NCBI GenBank assembly: GCA_003519585.1
Contig: DOWL01000037.1
Location: 12,751 to 21,417 of the forward strand
Direction of reading: 5' to 3'
Length of the DNA: 8,667 nucleotides
Origin: Nocardioides sp.
Lineage (GTDB): Bacteria > Actinomycetota > Actinomycetes > Propionibacteriales > Nocardioidaceae
The position numbers were made by a program, and so were the translations under genes. The notes under the pieces were generated by a model. It was not told the origin of the DNA and did no database searches. It was given only the letters and a program-made list of their open reading frames with translations. Positions 1 through 6,037 of the stretch are shown piece by piece (positions within the stretch are counted from its first letter, which is position 1; the number at the start of each line of letters is the position of its first letter).

Positions 1-814
1 GCTCGAGCAGCAGGTCGGCGGCGAGCGCGAGCCGCCAGCCGGTCAGGAAGGTCATCGGTGGCTCACCCACCAGTTCGGTGAACCTCCGCGCGAACGCCGC
101 GCGCGATACCCCCGTCTGATCCGCCAGCCCGGCCACGGTCCACGGGTGCTCGGGGTGGTGCTGCATCAGTCGCAGCGCCGGCCCGACCACCGGATCGCCC
201 TGGGCGGCGTACCACCCCGGCGGGTCGGACTGCGGCCGATCGAACCAGGTGCGGAGCAAGGTGATGAGTAGCAGATCGAGGAGCCGGTCGAGCACCGCCT
301 CCTGGCCGGGGGCATCGCGCACCACCTCGGTCGCGAGAAGGTCGACCAGCGGGGTGTCGAGCTCGTCGGCGCGGAGCACCAGCAACTCCGGCAAGGCCCG
401 CAGCAGGCGACGGCTCACCTCGCCCTCGACCTCGTAGACACCGGTGAGCAGCACGGTCTCGCCGATCGCGCTGTTGCCCCAACTACGGACGCCCTGGCTC
501 ATCTCCTCCACGACCGGGTGGCCGTCGACGGTCGTGCAGAGCTGACCGGGATGGATCACGATGTGGGTCGGCGTCGCGGGGTCGTCGGCGATCGACCAGT
601 GCTCGGTGCCGACCCGGACCACGACGTCGCCGGCCTCGAGCCGGATCGGCTCGGCACTGTCGAGGCAGACCCACAAGTGGCCGCGCACGACCGCGGTCAC
701 CGAGAGTGGACTCTCGTCGGAGAGCCGGACCGACCACGGCGGATCGAGCAGGATCCGGAGCAGGAACGCGCCGCGCGCACGGGGGCCGTCGAGCAATCCG
801 GCGAGTGTGTCCAC
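1..814 (-). CDS. AraC-family transcriptional regulator with N-terminal cupin domain (partial, 3' end cut by window edge)
   Basis: Cytoplasmic DNA-binding regulator. Reading from GTG at 814 gives 271 residues before the window ends. Residues about 1-110 look like the cupin-type sensor domain seen in many AraC regulators (Cupin_6 style; 'IRLEAGDVVVRVGTEHWSIAD' region near 57-77). Residues about 170-220 form a linker, and the first helix-turn-helix is at about 226-247 (TVAGLADQTGVSRAAFARRF), followed by the typical 'GEPPMTFLTGWRLALAADLL' segment. The second helix-turn-helix should lie beyond base 1. The GTG is preferred because a TGA lies ten codons upstream in frame and the only other candidate between them is a TTG at 823; the AGG-like sequence before it is close (GAGG, 3 nt). 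It is divergent from the DUF1772 membrane protein gene, which is therefore its likely target. Family assignment is firm; the ligand is unknown. Confidence 0.9.
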   Translation of the reverse strand, partial: MDTLAGLLDGPRARGAFLLRILLDPPWSVRLSDESPLSVTAVVRGHLWVCLDSAEPIRLEAGDVVVRVGTEHWSIADDPATPTHIVIHPGQLCTTVDGHPVVEEMSQGVRSWGNSAIGETVLLTGVYEVEGEVSRRLLRALPELLVLRADELDTPLVDLLATEVVRDAPGQEAVLDRLLDLLLITLLRTWFDRPQSDPPGWYAAQGDPVVGPALRLMQHHPEHPWTVAGLADQTGVSRAAFARRFTELVGEPPMTFLTGWRLALAADLLLE

Positions 815-838
815 GTGCCTCAACGTAGACGTTCACGT
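813..838. promoter_or_regulatory. Compound inverted repeat at the start of the araC-like gene (candidate operator)
   Basis: TCAACGTAGACGTTCA at 820-835 is a 16-bp dyad with one mismatched pair; its core AACGT-AG-ACGTT (822-833) is perfect. Outer arms ACGTG (813-817) and CACGT (834-838) add a second, asymmetric layer. It overlaps the GTG start of the regulator at 814-812 and lies in the divergent promoter region. Binding by the AraC protein or another regulator is inference. Confidence 0.4.
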
Positions 839-839
839 A

Positions 840-856
840 TGAATCAGGAAGATTCA
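840..856. promoter_or_regulatory. Perfect 6-bp inverted repeat enclosing the ribosome binding site of the DUF1772 gene
   Basis: TGAATC-AGGAA-GATTCA is a perfect inverted repeat with 6-bp arms and a 5-nt spacer, and the spacer is the core of the AGGAAG ribosome binding site for the ATG at 860. It could act in DNA as an operator, or in RNA as a small hairpin presenting the binding site in its loop. The sequence cannot separate these. Confidence 0.35.
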
Positions 857-859
857 GCC

Positions 860-1432
860 ATGGATCGTCTCGCTTCTCGTCGGTTGACTCGAGCCATGAC
901 CACCCACACCAGCGCCGATGCGCTCACCAGCGAGACCGTCCTGTCCACCGCCGCCGCCTCCGGTGCCCGGGGCTCCGTGCTCCTCGTCGCGGCCGTCGTC
1001 GCCGGCCTCCAGGCCGGGACCTACTTCACGTGGTCGACCGGCGTGATGCCCGGGCTGGCTCGGGTCGACGACCGCACCTTCGTCGCGGCGGTCCAGCAGA
1101 TGAACATCGCGATCGTGAACCCGGTCTTCATCGCCACCTTCCTCGGCGCGCCGATCCTGGCTGGGGCCGCGGCCGTGCTCGCCGGCCCGCAAGCTCGGCC
1201 GTGGGCGATCGCCGCCACCGTGCTCGCGGTCGGGACGTTGGCGATCAGCTTCGCGGGCAACATCCCGCTCAACAACGCCCTCGACGCGGCCGGCCCGGTC
1301 GACCGGATCCGCGACCTCGCGGCGGTGCGCGCCGACTTCGAGACGCTGTGGGTGCGGTTGAACATCGGCCGCTGCCTCACCTCGGCCGGCGCACTCGCCT
1401 GCCTCGCGATGGCAGCGCTCCGGACCAGGTGA
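860..1432 (+). CDS. DUF1772 (anthrone oxygenase-like) small integral membrane protein
   Basis: A 190-residue membrane protein with four hydrophobic segments at about residues 38-62, 82-109, 114-133 and 167-187. The conserved family features are visible: 'MPGL' after the first helix (63-66), 'N-x-P-L-N' (134-138, NIPLN), and the 'FETLWVRLNIGR' stretch (160-171) before the last helix. DUF1772 contains fungal anthrone oxygenases, but most bacterial members have no demonstrated activity, so function is not claimed. The start at 860 is chosen because AGGAAG (846-851) lies 8 nt upstream. An in-frame ATG at 896 begins a sequence more typical of family N-termini but has no visible ribosome binding site, so it remains a real alternative. 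The gene is divergent from the AraC-type regulator and convergent with the MFS gene 21 nt away. Confidence 0.82.
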   Translation: MDRLASRRLTRAMTTHTSADALTSETVLSTAAASGARGSVLLVAAVVAGLQAGTYFTWSTGVMPGLARVDDRTFVAAVQQMNIAIVNPVFIATFLGAPILAGAAAVLAGPQARPWAIAATVLAVGTLAISFAGNIPLNNALDAAGPVDRIRDLAAVRADFETLWVRLNIGRCLTSAGALACLAMAALRTR

Positions 1433-1435
1433 GCG

Positions 1436-1463
1436 CGGCTCACGACTCGCGGCTCACGACTCG
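1436..1463. repeat. 14-bp perfect tandem duplication at convergent gene ends
   Basis: CGGCTCACGACTCG occurs twice in direct succession (1436-1449 and 1450-1463). The right copy contains the TGA of the MFS gene (1454-1456, minus strand). The left copy lies in the 21-nt gap after the DUF1772 stop. This looks like slippage duplication of the MFS stop region. No terminator-like hairpin was found here for either gene. Confidence 0.85.
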
Positions 1464-2761
1464 CCGGCCGCGCGTCGTACCTCCCGCTCGGCCACCGCGT
1501 GCTCGTCGGTGCGGTTGTCGTAGGACCAGAAGTCGCGCAGCCACAGCGCGGTGATACCGACCCCGGCCATGCAGGCGAGGCCGCCGCTGGTGATCGCGGC
1601 GCGCACCGACCACAGGTCGGCCGTGACACCGGCCCGCACCTGACCGGCGAGCGGGCCCACCGAGTACGACAGCATCTCGATGCCGGCGAGCCGGCCGCGC
1701 ATCGACTCGGGGATGGTCTGGCTCCAGACGGTGCCGCGGAAGACACCGCTGATCATGTCGGCCGCGCCTGCGAAGGCCAGGAAGAGCGCGACCGTCCAGA
1801 TCGAGGGCATCAGTCCGGCCAATGCGATGAAGCCGCCGTACGCCGCCGCGGCCAGCACGATCGCGCGCCCGTGGTGGTGCACCCTTGCGGTCCAGCCGCT
1901 CAACGCGGTCGCGGCGAGCGCCCCGATCGTCTCCGCCGAGTAGAGCAGCCCCAACAATTGCGGCTGGTCGAAGACCTGGTCGGCCAGAGCCGGGAAGAGG
2001 ACCACCGGGAAGGCCAGCAACATGCAGACGATGTCGACGAGGTAGGTGCCGAGCAGGTCGCGGCGGCGGAGGGCGTAGCCGAGCCCCTCCGCGATCCCCG
2101 CCAGCGAGGGCGGCGTGGTCTCCGCGCGGTGCGGATAGCTGCTCATCAGCCAGAACATCACCGAGGCCACCGCCAGGGCGCCGATGTCGATGAGGAAACA
2201 CCAGCCGATGCCGACGTACGCCACGAGGAGTCCACCGACGGCCGGCCCGACCAGGACGCCGAGCTGCATGCCCAGGCTGGTCAGGGCATTGGCCGCGGGC
2301 AGCTCGTCGTGGGTGACCGTGCGCGGCATCAGCGCCTCGCGGCTGGGTCGCTGCATCGATGAGGTCGACGCCAGGCCGACGCTGACCACGAAGATCAGCC
2401 ACACGCTCGGGTCGTCACGGAAGGCGTTGACCGCGAGCACCGCGGTGAACGCCGCCTGGGCGAGGCCGCACGCCACGAGCAGCTTGCGCCGATCGACGTG
2501 GTCGGCGAGCGCGCCGCCGTACAGCCCGAAGACGATCAGCGGGACGAGCTCGACGATGCCGATCGCGCCGACCGCGAAGTTCGAGCCGGTGAGCGTGTAG
2601 ATCTGATACGGGATCGCGACGTAGCTGACCATCGCGCCGAAGTAGAAGACCGTCCCGGCGTAGAACAGCAGCCGGAAGTCGCGGGAGGTACGCAGCGGAG
2701 TGAGGTCGACTCGCACCGCACGCAGCCGCTCACCCCAGCTCACGAGCGGCAAGGATCGCAC
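1454..2761 (-). CDS. MFS exporter, EntS-like (MFS_3 type)
   Basis: A 435-residue integral membrane transporter of the major facilitator superfamily, with about twelve hydrophobic helices and the family's usual length. The first cytoplasmic loop carries the MFS motif A region, 'YGGALADHVDRRKLL', close to the G-x-L-a-D-r-x-x-R-R pattern. The N-terminus 'LRTSRDFRLLFYAGTVFYFGAMVSYVAIPYQ' (in two adjacent parts) and the 'SMQRPSREALMPRTV' segment resemble the EntS/YbdA group of drug and siderophore exporters. Start is GTG at 2761, with AGGGG (2766-2770) four nt upstream. It begins 24 nt after the YdcF-family stop, so it is most likely translated from the P450 operon mRNA. Substrate is unknown. Export of a P450 product or an inhibitor is inference from context; no siderophore genes are visible here. 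Confidence 0.9.
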   Translation of the reverse strand: MRSLPLVSWGERLRAVRVDLTPLRTSRDFRLLFYAGTVFYFGAMVSYVAIPYQIYTLTGSNFAVGAIGIVELVPLIVFGLYGGALADHVDRRKLLVACGLAQAAFTAVLAVNAFRDDPSVWLIFVVSVGLASTSSMQRPSREALMPRTVTHDELPAANALTSLGMQLGVLVGPAVGGLLVAYVGIGWCFLIDIGALAVASVMFWLMSSYPHRAETTPPSLAGIAEGLGYALRRRDLLGTYLVDIVCMLLAFPVVLFPALADQVFDQPQLLGLLYSAETIGALAATALSGWTARVHHHGRAIVLAAAAYGGFIALAGLMPSIWTVALFLAFAGAADMISGVFRGTVWSQTIPESMRGRLAGIEMLSYSVGPLAGQVRAGVTADLWSVRAAITSGGLACMAGVGITALWLRDFWSYDNRTDEHAVAEREVRRAAGES

Positions 2762-2785
2762 CCGACCCCTGCGCGCACCCTACTG

Positions 2786-3481
2786 TTATCGCGGGTCAGC
2801 CGTCGGCCGACCCCAGTCGGGATGCTCGGCAACCAGCGCTGCGTATGCCGATTCGACGTCGGGCGGTACGTCGACGTGCGCCTGGAAGCCATGTCCGCGG
2901 GGGCCGTAGCCGTGCTCGTCGTCGCGCAGCCGCGGGACCTCGCCCATCACCAACGAGATCCAGCGGTCTCGGGGCCACGCGTGCCGACCGTGCCGGGGAC
3001 CGGGTCGGTTCACCGCCGCGGCCTCGGGCCAGACCTGGCGGAAGACCGCATCCATCCGCCGCTGCATGGTCGGCTCCTGTACGAGCGTGACGGTGCGGGG
3101 CGCCAGCCCTGCCGAGAGCACCAGCTCGCGGGCGAGCACGACGTTCTCCCCGCAGTTGCGCGAGTCCCGCTCGATCAGGACGTCGGTCAAGCCGTGCTCG
3201 CGGCGGACGTACGCCGCCATCAGGTCGGCCTCCGGGCGGTCGGTGTCGTCGCCGACCACCGATCGCAGGACGTCGGTGGTGTGCCCGACGCCCCCGACGA
3301 GGACGAGCGTGCCGACCCTGCCTTCCGCCACGGTCCGCGCCGCGGCGTCCCACGCATCCGGCAGTGAGCCGCCGAAGAGCAGCAGCACGTCGACGTCCTC
3401 GGGCTCGGGGTCCTCGAGGGCGAGCCAGTCCGCGATCGTCTCGAGGTGGCGGTCCGACTCGTCGCCCGACTCGTTGCTCAG
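2786..3481 (-). CDS. YdcF family protein (DUF218/ElyC-SanA-YdcF), probable CTG start
   Basis: A 231-residue cytoplasmic alpha/beta protein that aligns by eye with Escherichia coli YdcF over its whole length. Recognisable blocks are 'VDVLLLFGGSLPDAWDAA' (30-47), 'LVLVGGVGHTTD' (59-70), 'RNCGENVVLARELV' (108-121), 'LVQEPTMQRRMDAVFRQ' (133-149) and 'EVPRLRDDEHGYGPRGHGFQ' (181-200), followed by 'HVDVPPDV'. E. coli YdcF has been crystallised and reported to bind S-adenosylmethionine, but its reaction is unknown. No ATG, GTG or TTG lies in frame anywhere near the expected N-terminus, upstream or downstream. CTG at 3481 gives a leader length matching E. coli YdcF and forms a CTGA overlap with the P450 stop (TGA 3480-3478). 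AAGG lies 10 nt upstream. It sits between the P450 and MFS genes. Family call is strong; the start codon is inferred. Confidence 0.85.
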   Translation of the reverse strand: MSNESGDESDRHLETIADWLALEDPEPEDVDVLLLFGGSLPDAWDAAARTVAEGRVGTLVLVGGVGHTTDVLRSVVGDDTDRPEADLMAAYVRREHGLTDVLIERDSRNCGENVVLARELVLSAGLAPRTVTLVQEPTMQRRMDAVFRQVWPEAAAVNRPGPRHGRHAWPRDRWISLVMGEVPRLRDDEHGYGPRGHGFQAHVDVPPDVESAYAALVAEHPDWGRPTADPR

Positions 3482-4887
3482 CGGTGCCGGACCTTGATGC
3501 GGGCGCCGCGCTGCGGCACCGAGGTGATGTTGCGGACCAGGGGCACATCGGTGCCGACGGTCGTCACCTCGACCGCGCCGAACACCTCGCGCAGCACCGC
3601 GACCCCTTCCATGATTGCGAATCCGGCGCCGATGCAGCGGCGTACGCCACCGCCGAAGGGGATCCAGGTGTTGGTGGGCGGACTCTGGCCGACGAACCGC
3701 TCGGGATCGAACCGCTCGGGGTCCGGGTAGTTGTCCGCGCGCTGGTGGGCGATGAGGATCGACGGGCCGACGGTGGCCCCACGTGGGAGCTCCACGCCGG
3801 CGACGGTCTGCGGCTTCATGAGGGTCCGCACCACCATCGGGATCACCGGGTGCAGCCGCATCGACTCCTTGAGCACGGCCTCCAACCAGGCCTCGCCGTC
3901 GGGATCGCCCGCGCTCGCAGCCTGGGCCGCCGCGCGGGTACGCCGCATCAACTCCGGGTCGCGACCGAGCTCGTAGAGGGCCCAGGCCAGCGCGGTGGCG
4001 GTGGTCTCGTGGCCGGCCAGCAGCAGCGTCACCAGTTGGTCGCGGAGCTCGGTGTCGGAGAGCGGATCGCCGGCCTCGGTGCTCTCGCGGATCAGCCGGG
4101 AGAGGACGTCGGTGCGCTCGGCCAGGTCGGGAGCGGTACGCCGCTCGCGGATCTCGGCGTACATCAGCTCGTCGAGCTCCATCTGGTTCTGCACCGCGGC
4201 CTTCCAGGGACCGATGCGGTGCAGCGATGGGAGCGTCCACACCAGGAGCACGGCCGGACTGACGTTGACGGTCGCGTTGACCCGCGGCCGGAGCGCGGCC
4301 AGCCGCTGCTCGTCCGTGACGCCGAAGACCACGCGCAGGATCACCTCGAGGGTGAGCACGTTCATCCGGTCGTGCGACCGGAACGCCTGGTCGGCTGGCC
4401 AGTGCGCCACCTCGTCACGGGCCAGGTCGCTCACCAGTTGCTGATAGCCGCGGAGCGCCTGGCCGTTGAACGCCGGCATCAGCAGCTTGCGGGCGCGCTT
4501 GTGCTCGGCGCCGTCCTGGAGCAGCAGCGAGTGCTCGCCCATCACCGGCCCGAGGATCGCGTTGCCCTTGCCCGCATGGAAGACCTCAGGGTCGGCCGCG
4601 AAGATCTCCTTGGCGTGCTCCGGCCTGGTGAAGAACACCAGCGGCCGGCCCTTCGGCAGCAGTCGCACGGTGTAGACATCGCCGTAGGTCTTGTGCAGCC
4701 ACGGGTGGAACCGATGCCGGAATCGCAGCAACGCCACCGTCTGCACGGCCGCCGGCCACCGCGGCCCTGGAGGCAGCCCCTTGCTGCTCACCGTCCCGAG
4801 CCCGTCGCCGCCGGCCAGCGTCATCCGCTCGAACCGCTGCTGGGTCAGCGCCCTGGTGTCGGTGGAGTCGTGATCGAGGATCGCCAC
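3478..4887 (-). CDS. Cytochrome P450
   Basis: A 469-residue heme monooxygenase that inserts one oxygen atom from O2 into an organic substrate using electrons from a ferredoxin/reductase partner, none of which is encoded here. All diagnostic motifs are present: proline-rich 'LPPGPRWP' (38-45), C-helix 'EHKRARKLLMPAF' (128-140), I-helix oxygen-activation motif 'AGHETT' (291-296), K-helix ExxR as 'ESMR' (341-344), 'DPERF' (395-399), and the heme loop 'FGGGVRRCIGAGFA' (411-424) with Cys418 as axial ligand. Length and the absence of a membrane anchor fit a soluble bacterial enzyme. The sequence style resembles actinobacterial CYP110/135/138-like enzymes, some of which act on fatty or steroid-like substrates; this is only an impression. 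Start is GTG at 4887, with a TAACCT box 7 nt upstream. It is first in an operon with the YdcF and MFS genes. Confidence 0.95.
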   Translation of the reverse strand: MAILDHDSTDTRALTQQRFERMTLAGGDGLGTVSSKGLPPGPRWPAAVQTVALLRFRHRFHPWLHKTYGDVYTVRLLPKGRPLVFFTRPEHAKEIFAADPEVFHAGKGNAILGPVMGEHSLLLQDGAEHKRARKLLMPAFNGQALRGYQQLVSDLARDEVAHWPADQAFRSHDRMNVLTLEVILRVVFGVTDEQRLAALRPRVNATVNVSPAVLLVWTLPSLHRIGPWKAAVQNQMELDELMYAEIRERRTAPDLAERTDVLSRLIRESTEAGDPLSDTELRDQLVTLLLAGHETTATALAWALYELGRDPELMRRTRAAAQAASAGDPDGEAWLEAVLKESMRLHPVIPMVVRTLMKPQTVAGVELPRGATVGPSILIAHQRADNYPDPERFDPERFVGQSPPTNTWIPFGGGVRRCIGAGFAIMEGVAVLREVFGAVEVTTVGTDVPLVRNITSVPQRGARIKVRHR

Positions 4888-4928
4888 GGCTTCGAGGTTA
4901 CTGGGGCGTCAAGCTCGTGTCGTACGAC
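4888..4928 (-). promoter_or_regulatory. Candidate leaderless promoter and palindrome upstream of the P450 gene
   Basis: On the minus strand TAACCT (4900-4895) fits the actinobacterial -10 pattern TAnnnT and lies 7 nt before the GTG start, the spacing expected for leaderless transcription. No Shine-Dalgarno sequence is visible. A good -35 at 17-18 bp is not evident. In that position is a perfect 10-bp palindrome, GTCGTACGAC (4919-4928), which could be an operator or activator site. A TTGACG at 4912-4907 is too close (6 bp) to serve as the -35. Moderate to low confidence. Confidence 0.4.
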
Positions 4929-4930
4929 GC

Positions 4931-4967
4931 CGAGTCGGCGCTACTGCACGTCAGTAGCGCCGACTCG
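4931..4967 (-). terminator. Strong 16-bp perfect hairpin ending the FMO-TetR-hydrolase operon
   Basis: CGAGTCGGCGCTACTG (4931-4946) and CAGTAGCGCCGACTCG (4952-4967) are exact reverse complements with a 5-nt loop, CACGT. On the minus strand the TAG stop of the hydrolase remnant falls inside the stem. No T-rich tract follows, which is common for actinobacterial terminators. It separates the hydrolase from the co-directional P450 gene. A role in mRNA 3'-end protection instead of termination is possible. Confidence 0.7.
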
Positions 4968-5462
4968 CGGTCGGGCGGCCCACAGATGGCGACGGAGGAA
5001 GTACAGCTGGTGATCGACGACCGGGGCGAACCAGTCGTTGCCGGGCCAGACGTCGAAGTGGTCGCAGGGATAGTGCCGCACCTCGGCGCGGCCGGCCTCG
5101 GCCGCCCTGGCGAGCGACGCGCCCCACAGCACCAGTCGCTCGGGGTCGACGCCGGGCAGCCGGGCGGCAGCCGTCATCGCGGCGCGATAGGCGTCGACCT
5201 GCCCGGCGAGGTCCACGCGTTGGCGCGGCGTACCACCTGACGCACCGAAGCCGCGGTCGTCGAAGGCGAGTACGTCGAGGCCGGCCTCGGCCAACGCGGA
5301 CGCGAACGGCTCGAGGCCGGAGTCCTTGGTGCCCCCGAGCCCGTGCGCCATCACGACGACCGGCCGGCAGCCGGGTCCTTCGAACGCCGATCCCTGGCCG
5401 GTGAAGTGCCAACCATCCAGGTCGACACCGCTCGACTAGAAGGTCACCGTGCTCCTCTTCAC
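4941..5462 (-). pseudogene. Alpha/beta hydrolase pseudogene (nonsense codon 9 and internal deletion)
   Basis: The original start is GTG at 5462, overlapping the TetR stop as GTGA. Codons 1-8 read VKRSTVTF, then an in-frame TAG (5438-5436), then SSGVDLDGWHFTGQGSA and onward. The oxyanion-region motif 'VVVMAHGLGGTKDSGLEPF' and 'DVLAFDDRGFGASGG' are intact. The nucleophile elbow 'LWGASLA' follows, but the next residues jump straight to 'RAAEAGRAEVRHYPCDHFDVW', which in this family is the C-terminal catalytic-His region. About 100 residues, including the cap and the catalytic acid strand, appear to be missing in frame: 173 codons remain against roughly 280-300 in relatives. The next starts after the TAG (GTG 5357, ATG 5354) would also lose the first strands. 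A functional enzyme is very unlikely. The ancestral role, hydrolysing an ester or lactone made by the neighbouring monooxygenase, is inference. Confidence 0.8.
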
Positions 5463-6037
5463 GGACGCACCTCCCCGTAGATGGTGCGCAGCCAGATCGT
5501 CACCACGCCGTCGATCAACTGCTCACGGTCGAGCGGACCGCCCAGCGCGAGCCGTTCGAGCATCCGGTCGTTGAGCTCCAACAACACCGAGGCCAGCGCG
5601 GCGGCGTTCGTGGCGTCGGGGCGCCGGTCCTCGATCAGCGCGGCTACCAGGGGGACGAACGACTCGCGATCTCTGTCCCACAACTCGCGCACTGTCGCAC
5701 TGGTGGCCCGCGCATCGAGCGCGGCGCGGAACAGGTGCTCATGCTTGTCCCACGTCGAGAACAGCGCCCGCACCATCGCCTCGATGTTCTCGTCCGGGGA
5801 GCCGTCCGCCCGCAGCGCTTCGGCGGCGGCGAACGACTCGTCGTACATCTCCTCCATGAGCGCCGCGACCGCGCTCGCCTTGTTCTCGAAGTAGAAGTAG
5901 AACGCCGAACGGGTCACCCCTGCGCGCCGCGAGATGTCGGCGATGTTGATCGAGTCGAGGCTGCTCTCGCGCAGGTAGTGGTCCAGCGACTCGAGCAGCG
6001 CAGTACGGCGACGGTCGCCCCGGGCGTTCTCGGTCAC
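5459..6037 (-). CDS. TetR-family repressor, EthR-like
   Basis: A 192-residue helical DNA-binding repressor. The N-terminal TetR domain has its helix-turn-helix at about residues 32-52 (IADISRRAGVTRSAFYFYFEN). The C-terminal ligand domain resembles Mycobacterium tuberculosis EthR: 'DARATSATVRELWDRDRE' (108-125) and the C-terminal 'GVVTIWLRTIYGE' (177-189) correspond to EthR's 'ARATSVEVAELW' and 'HIWVTSIYGENR'. Start is GTG at 6037, overlapping the monooxygenase stop as GTGA, so translation is probably coupled. Its own stop overlaps the former hydrolase start in the same way. EthR represses the Baeyer-Villiger monooxygenase gene ethA from a divergent position. Here the regulator is inside the operon and probably represses it from the palindrome at 7385-7398. 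The ligand is unknown, though EthR-type pockets are long and hydrophobic. Confidence 0.9.
   Translation of the reverse strand: MTENARGDRRRTALLESLDHYLRESSLDSINIADISRRAGVTRSAFYFYFENKASAVAALMEEMYDESFAAAEALRADGSPDENIEAMVRALFSTWDKHEHLFRAALDARATSATVRELWDRDRESFVPLVAALIEDRRPDATNAAALASVLLELNDRMLERLALGGPLDREQLIDGVVTIWLRTIYGEVRP

Noticed and set aside
3482..4240. N-terminal extension of the YdcF frame up to an ATG at 4240
   Set aside because: The extension runs entirely inside the P450 gene in another frame, is Arg/Pro/Gly-rich and does not resemble YdcF. It would make the protein twice the family length.
4907..4912. TTGACG as the -35 box of the P450 promoter
   Set aside because: It is only 6 bp from the TAACCT -10 candidate; no -10-like sequence lies at 17-18 bp.
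3364..5013. Long open frame of 549 codons on the plus strand opposite the P450 gene
   Set aside because: It is antisense to a P450 with every diagnostic motif. Its translation is rich in Arg, Gly, His and Gln with no recognisable domain, as expected for a shadow frame in high-GC DNA.
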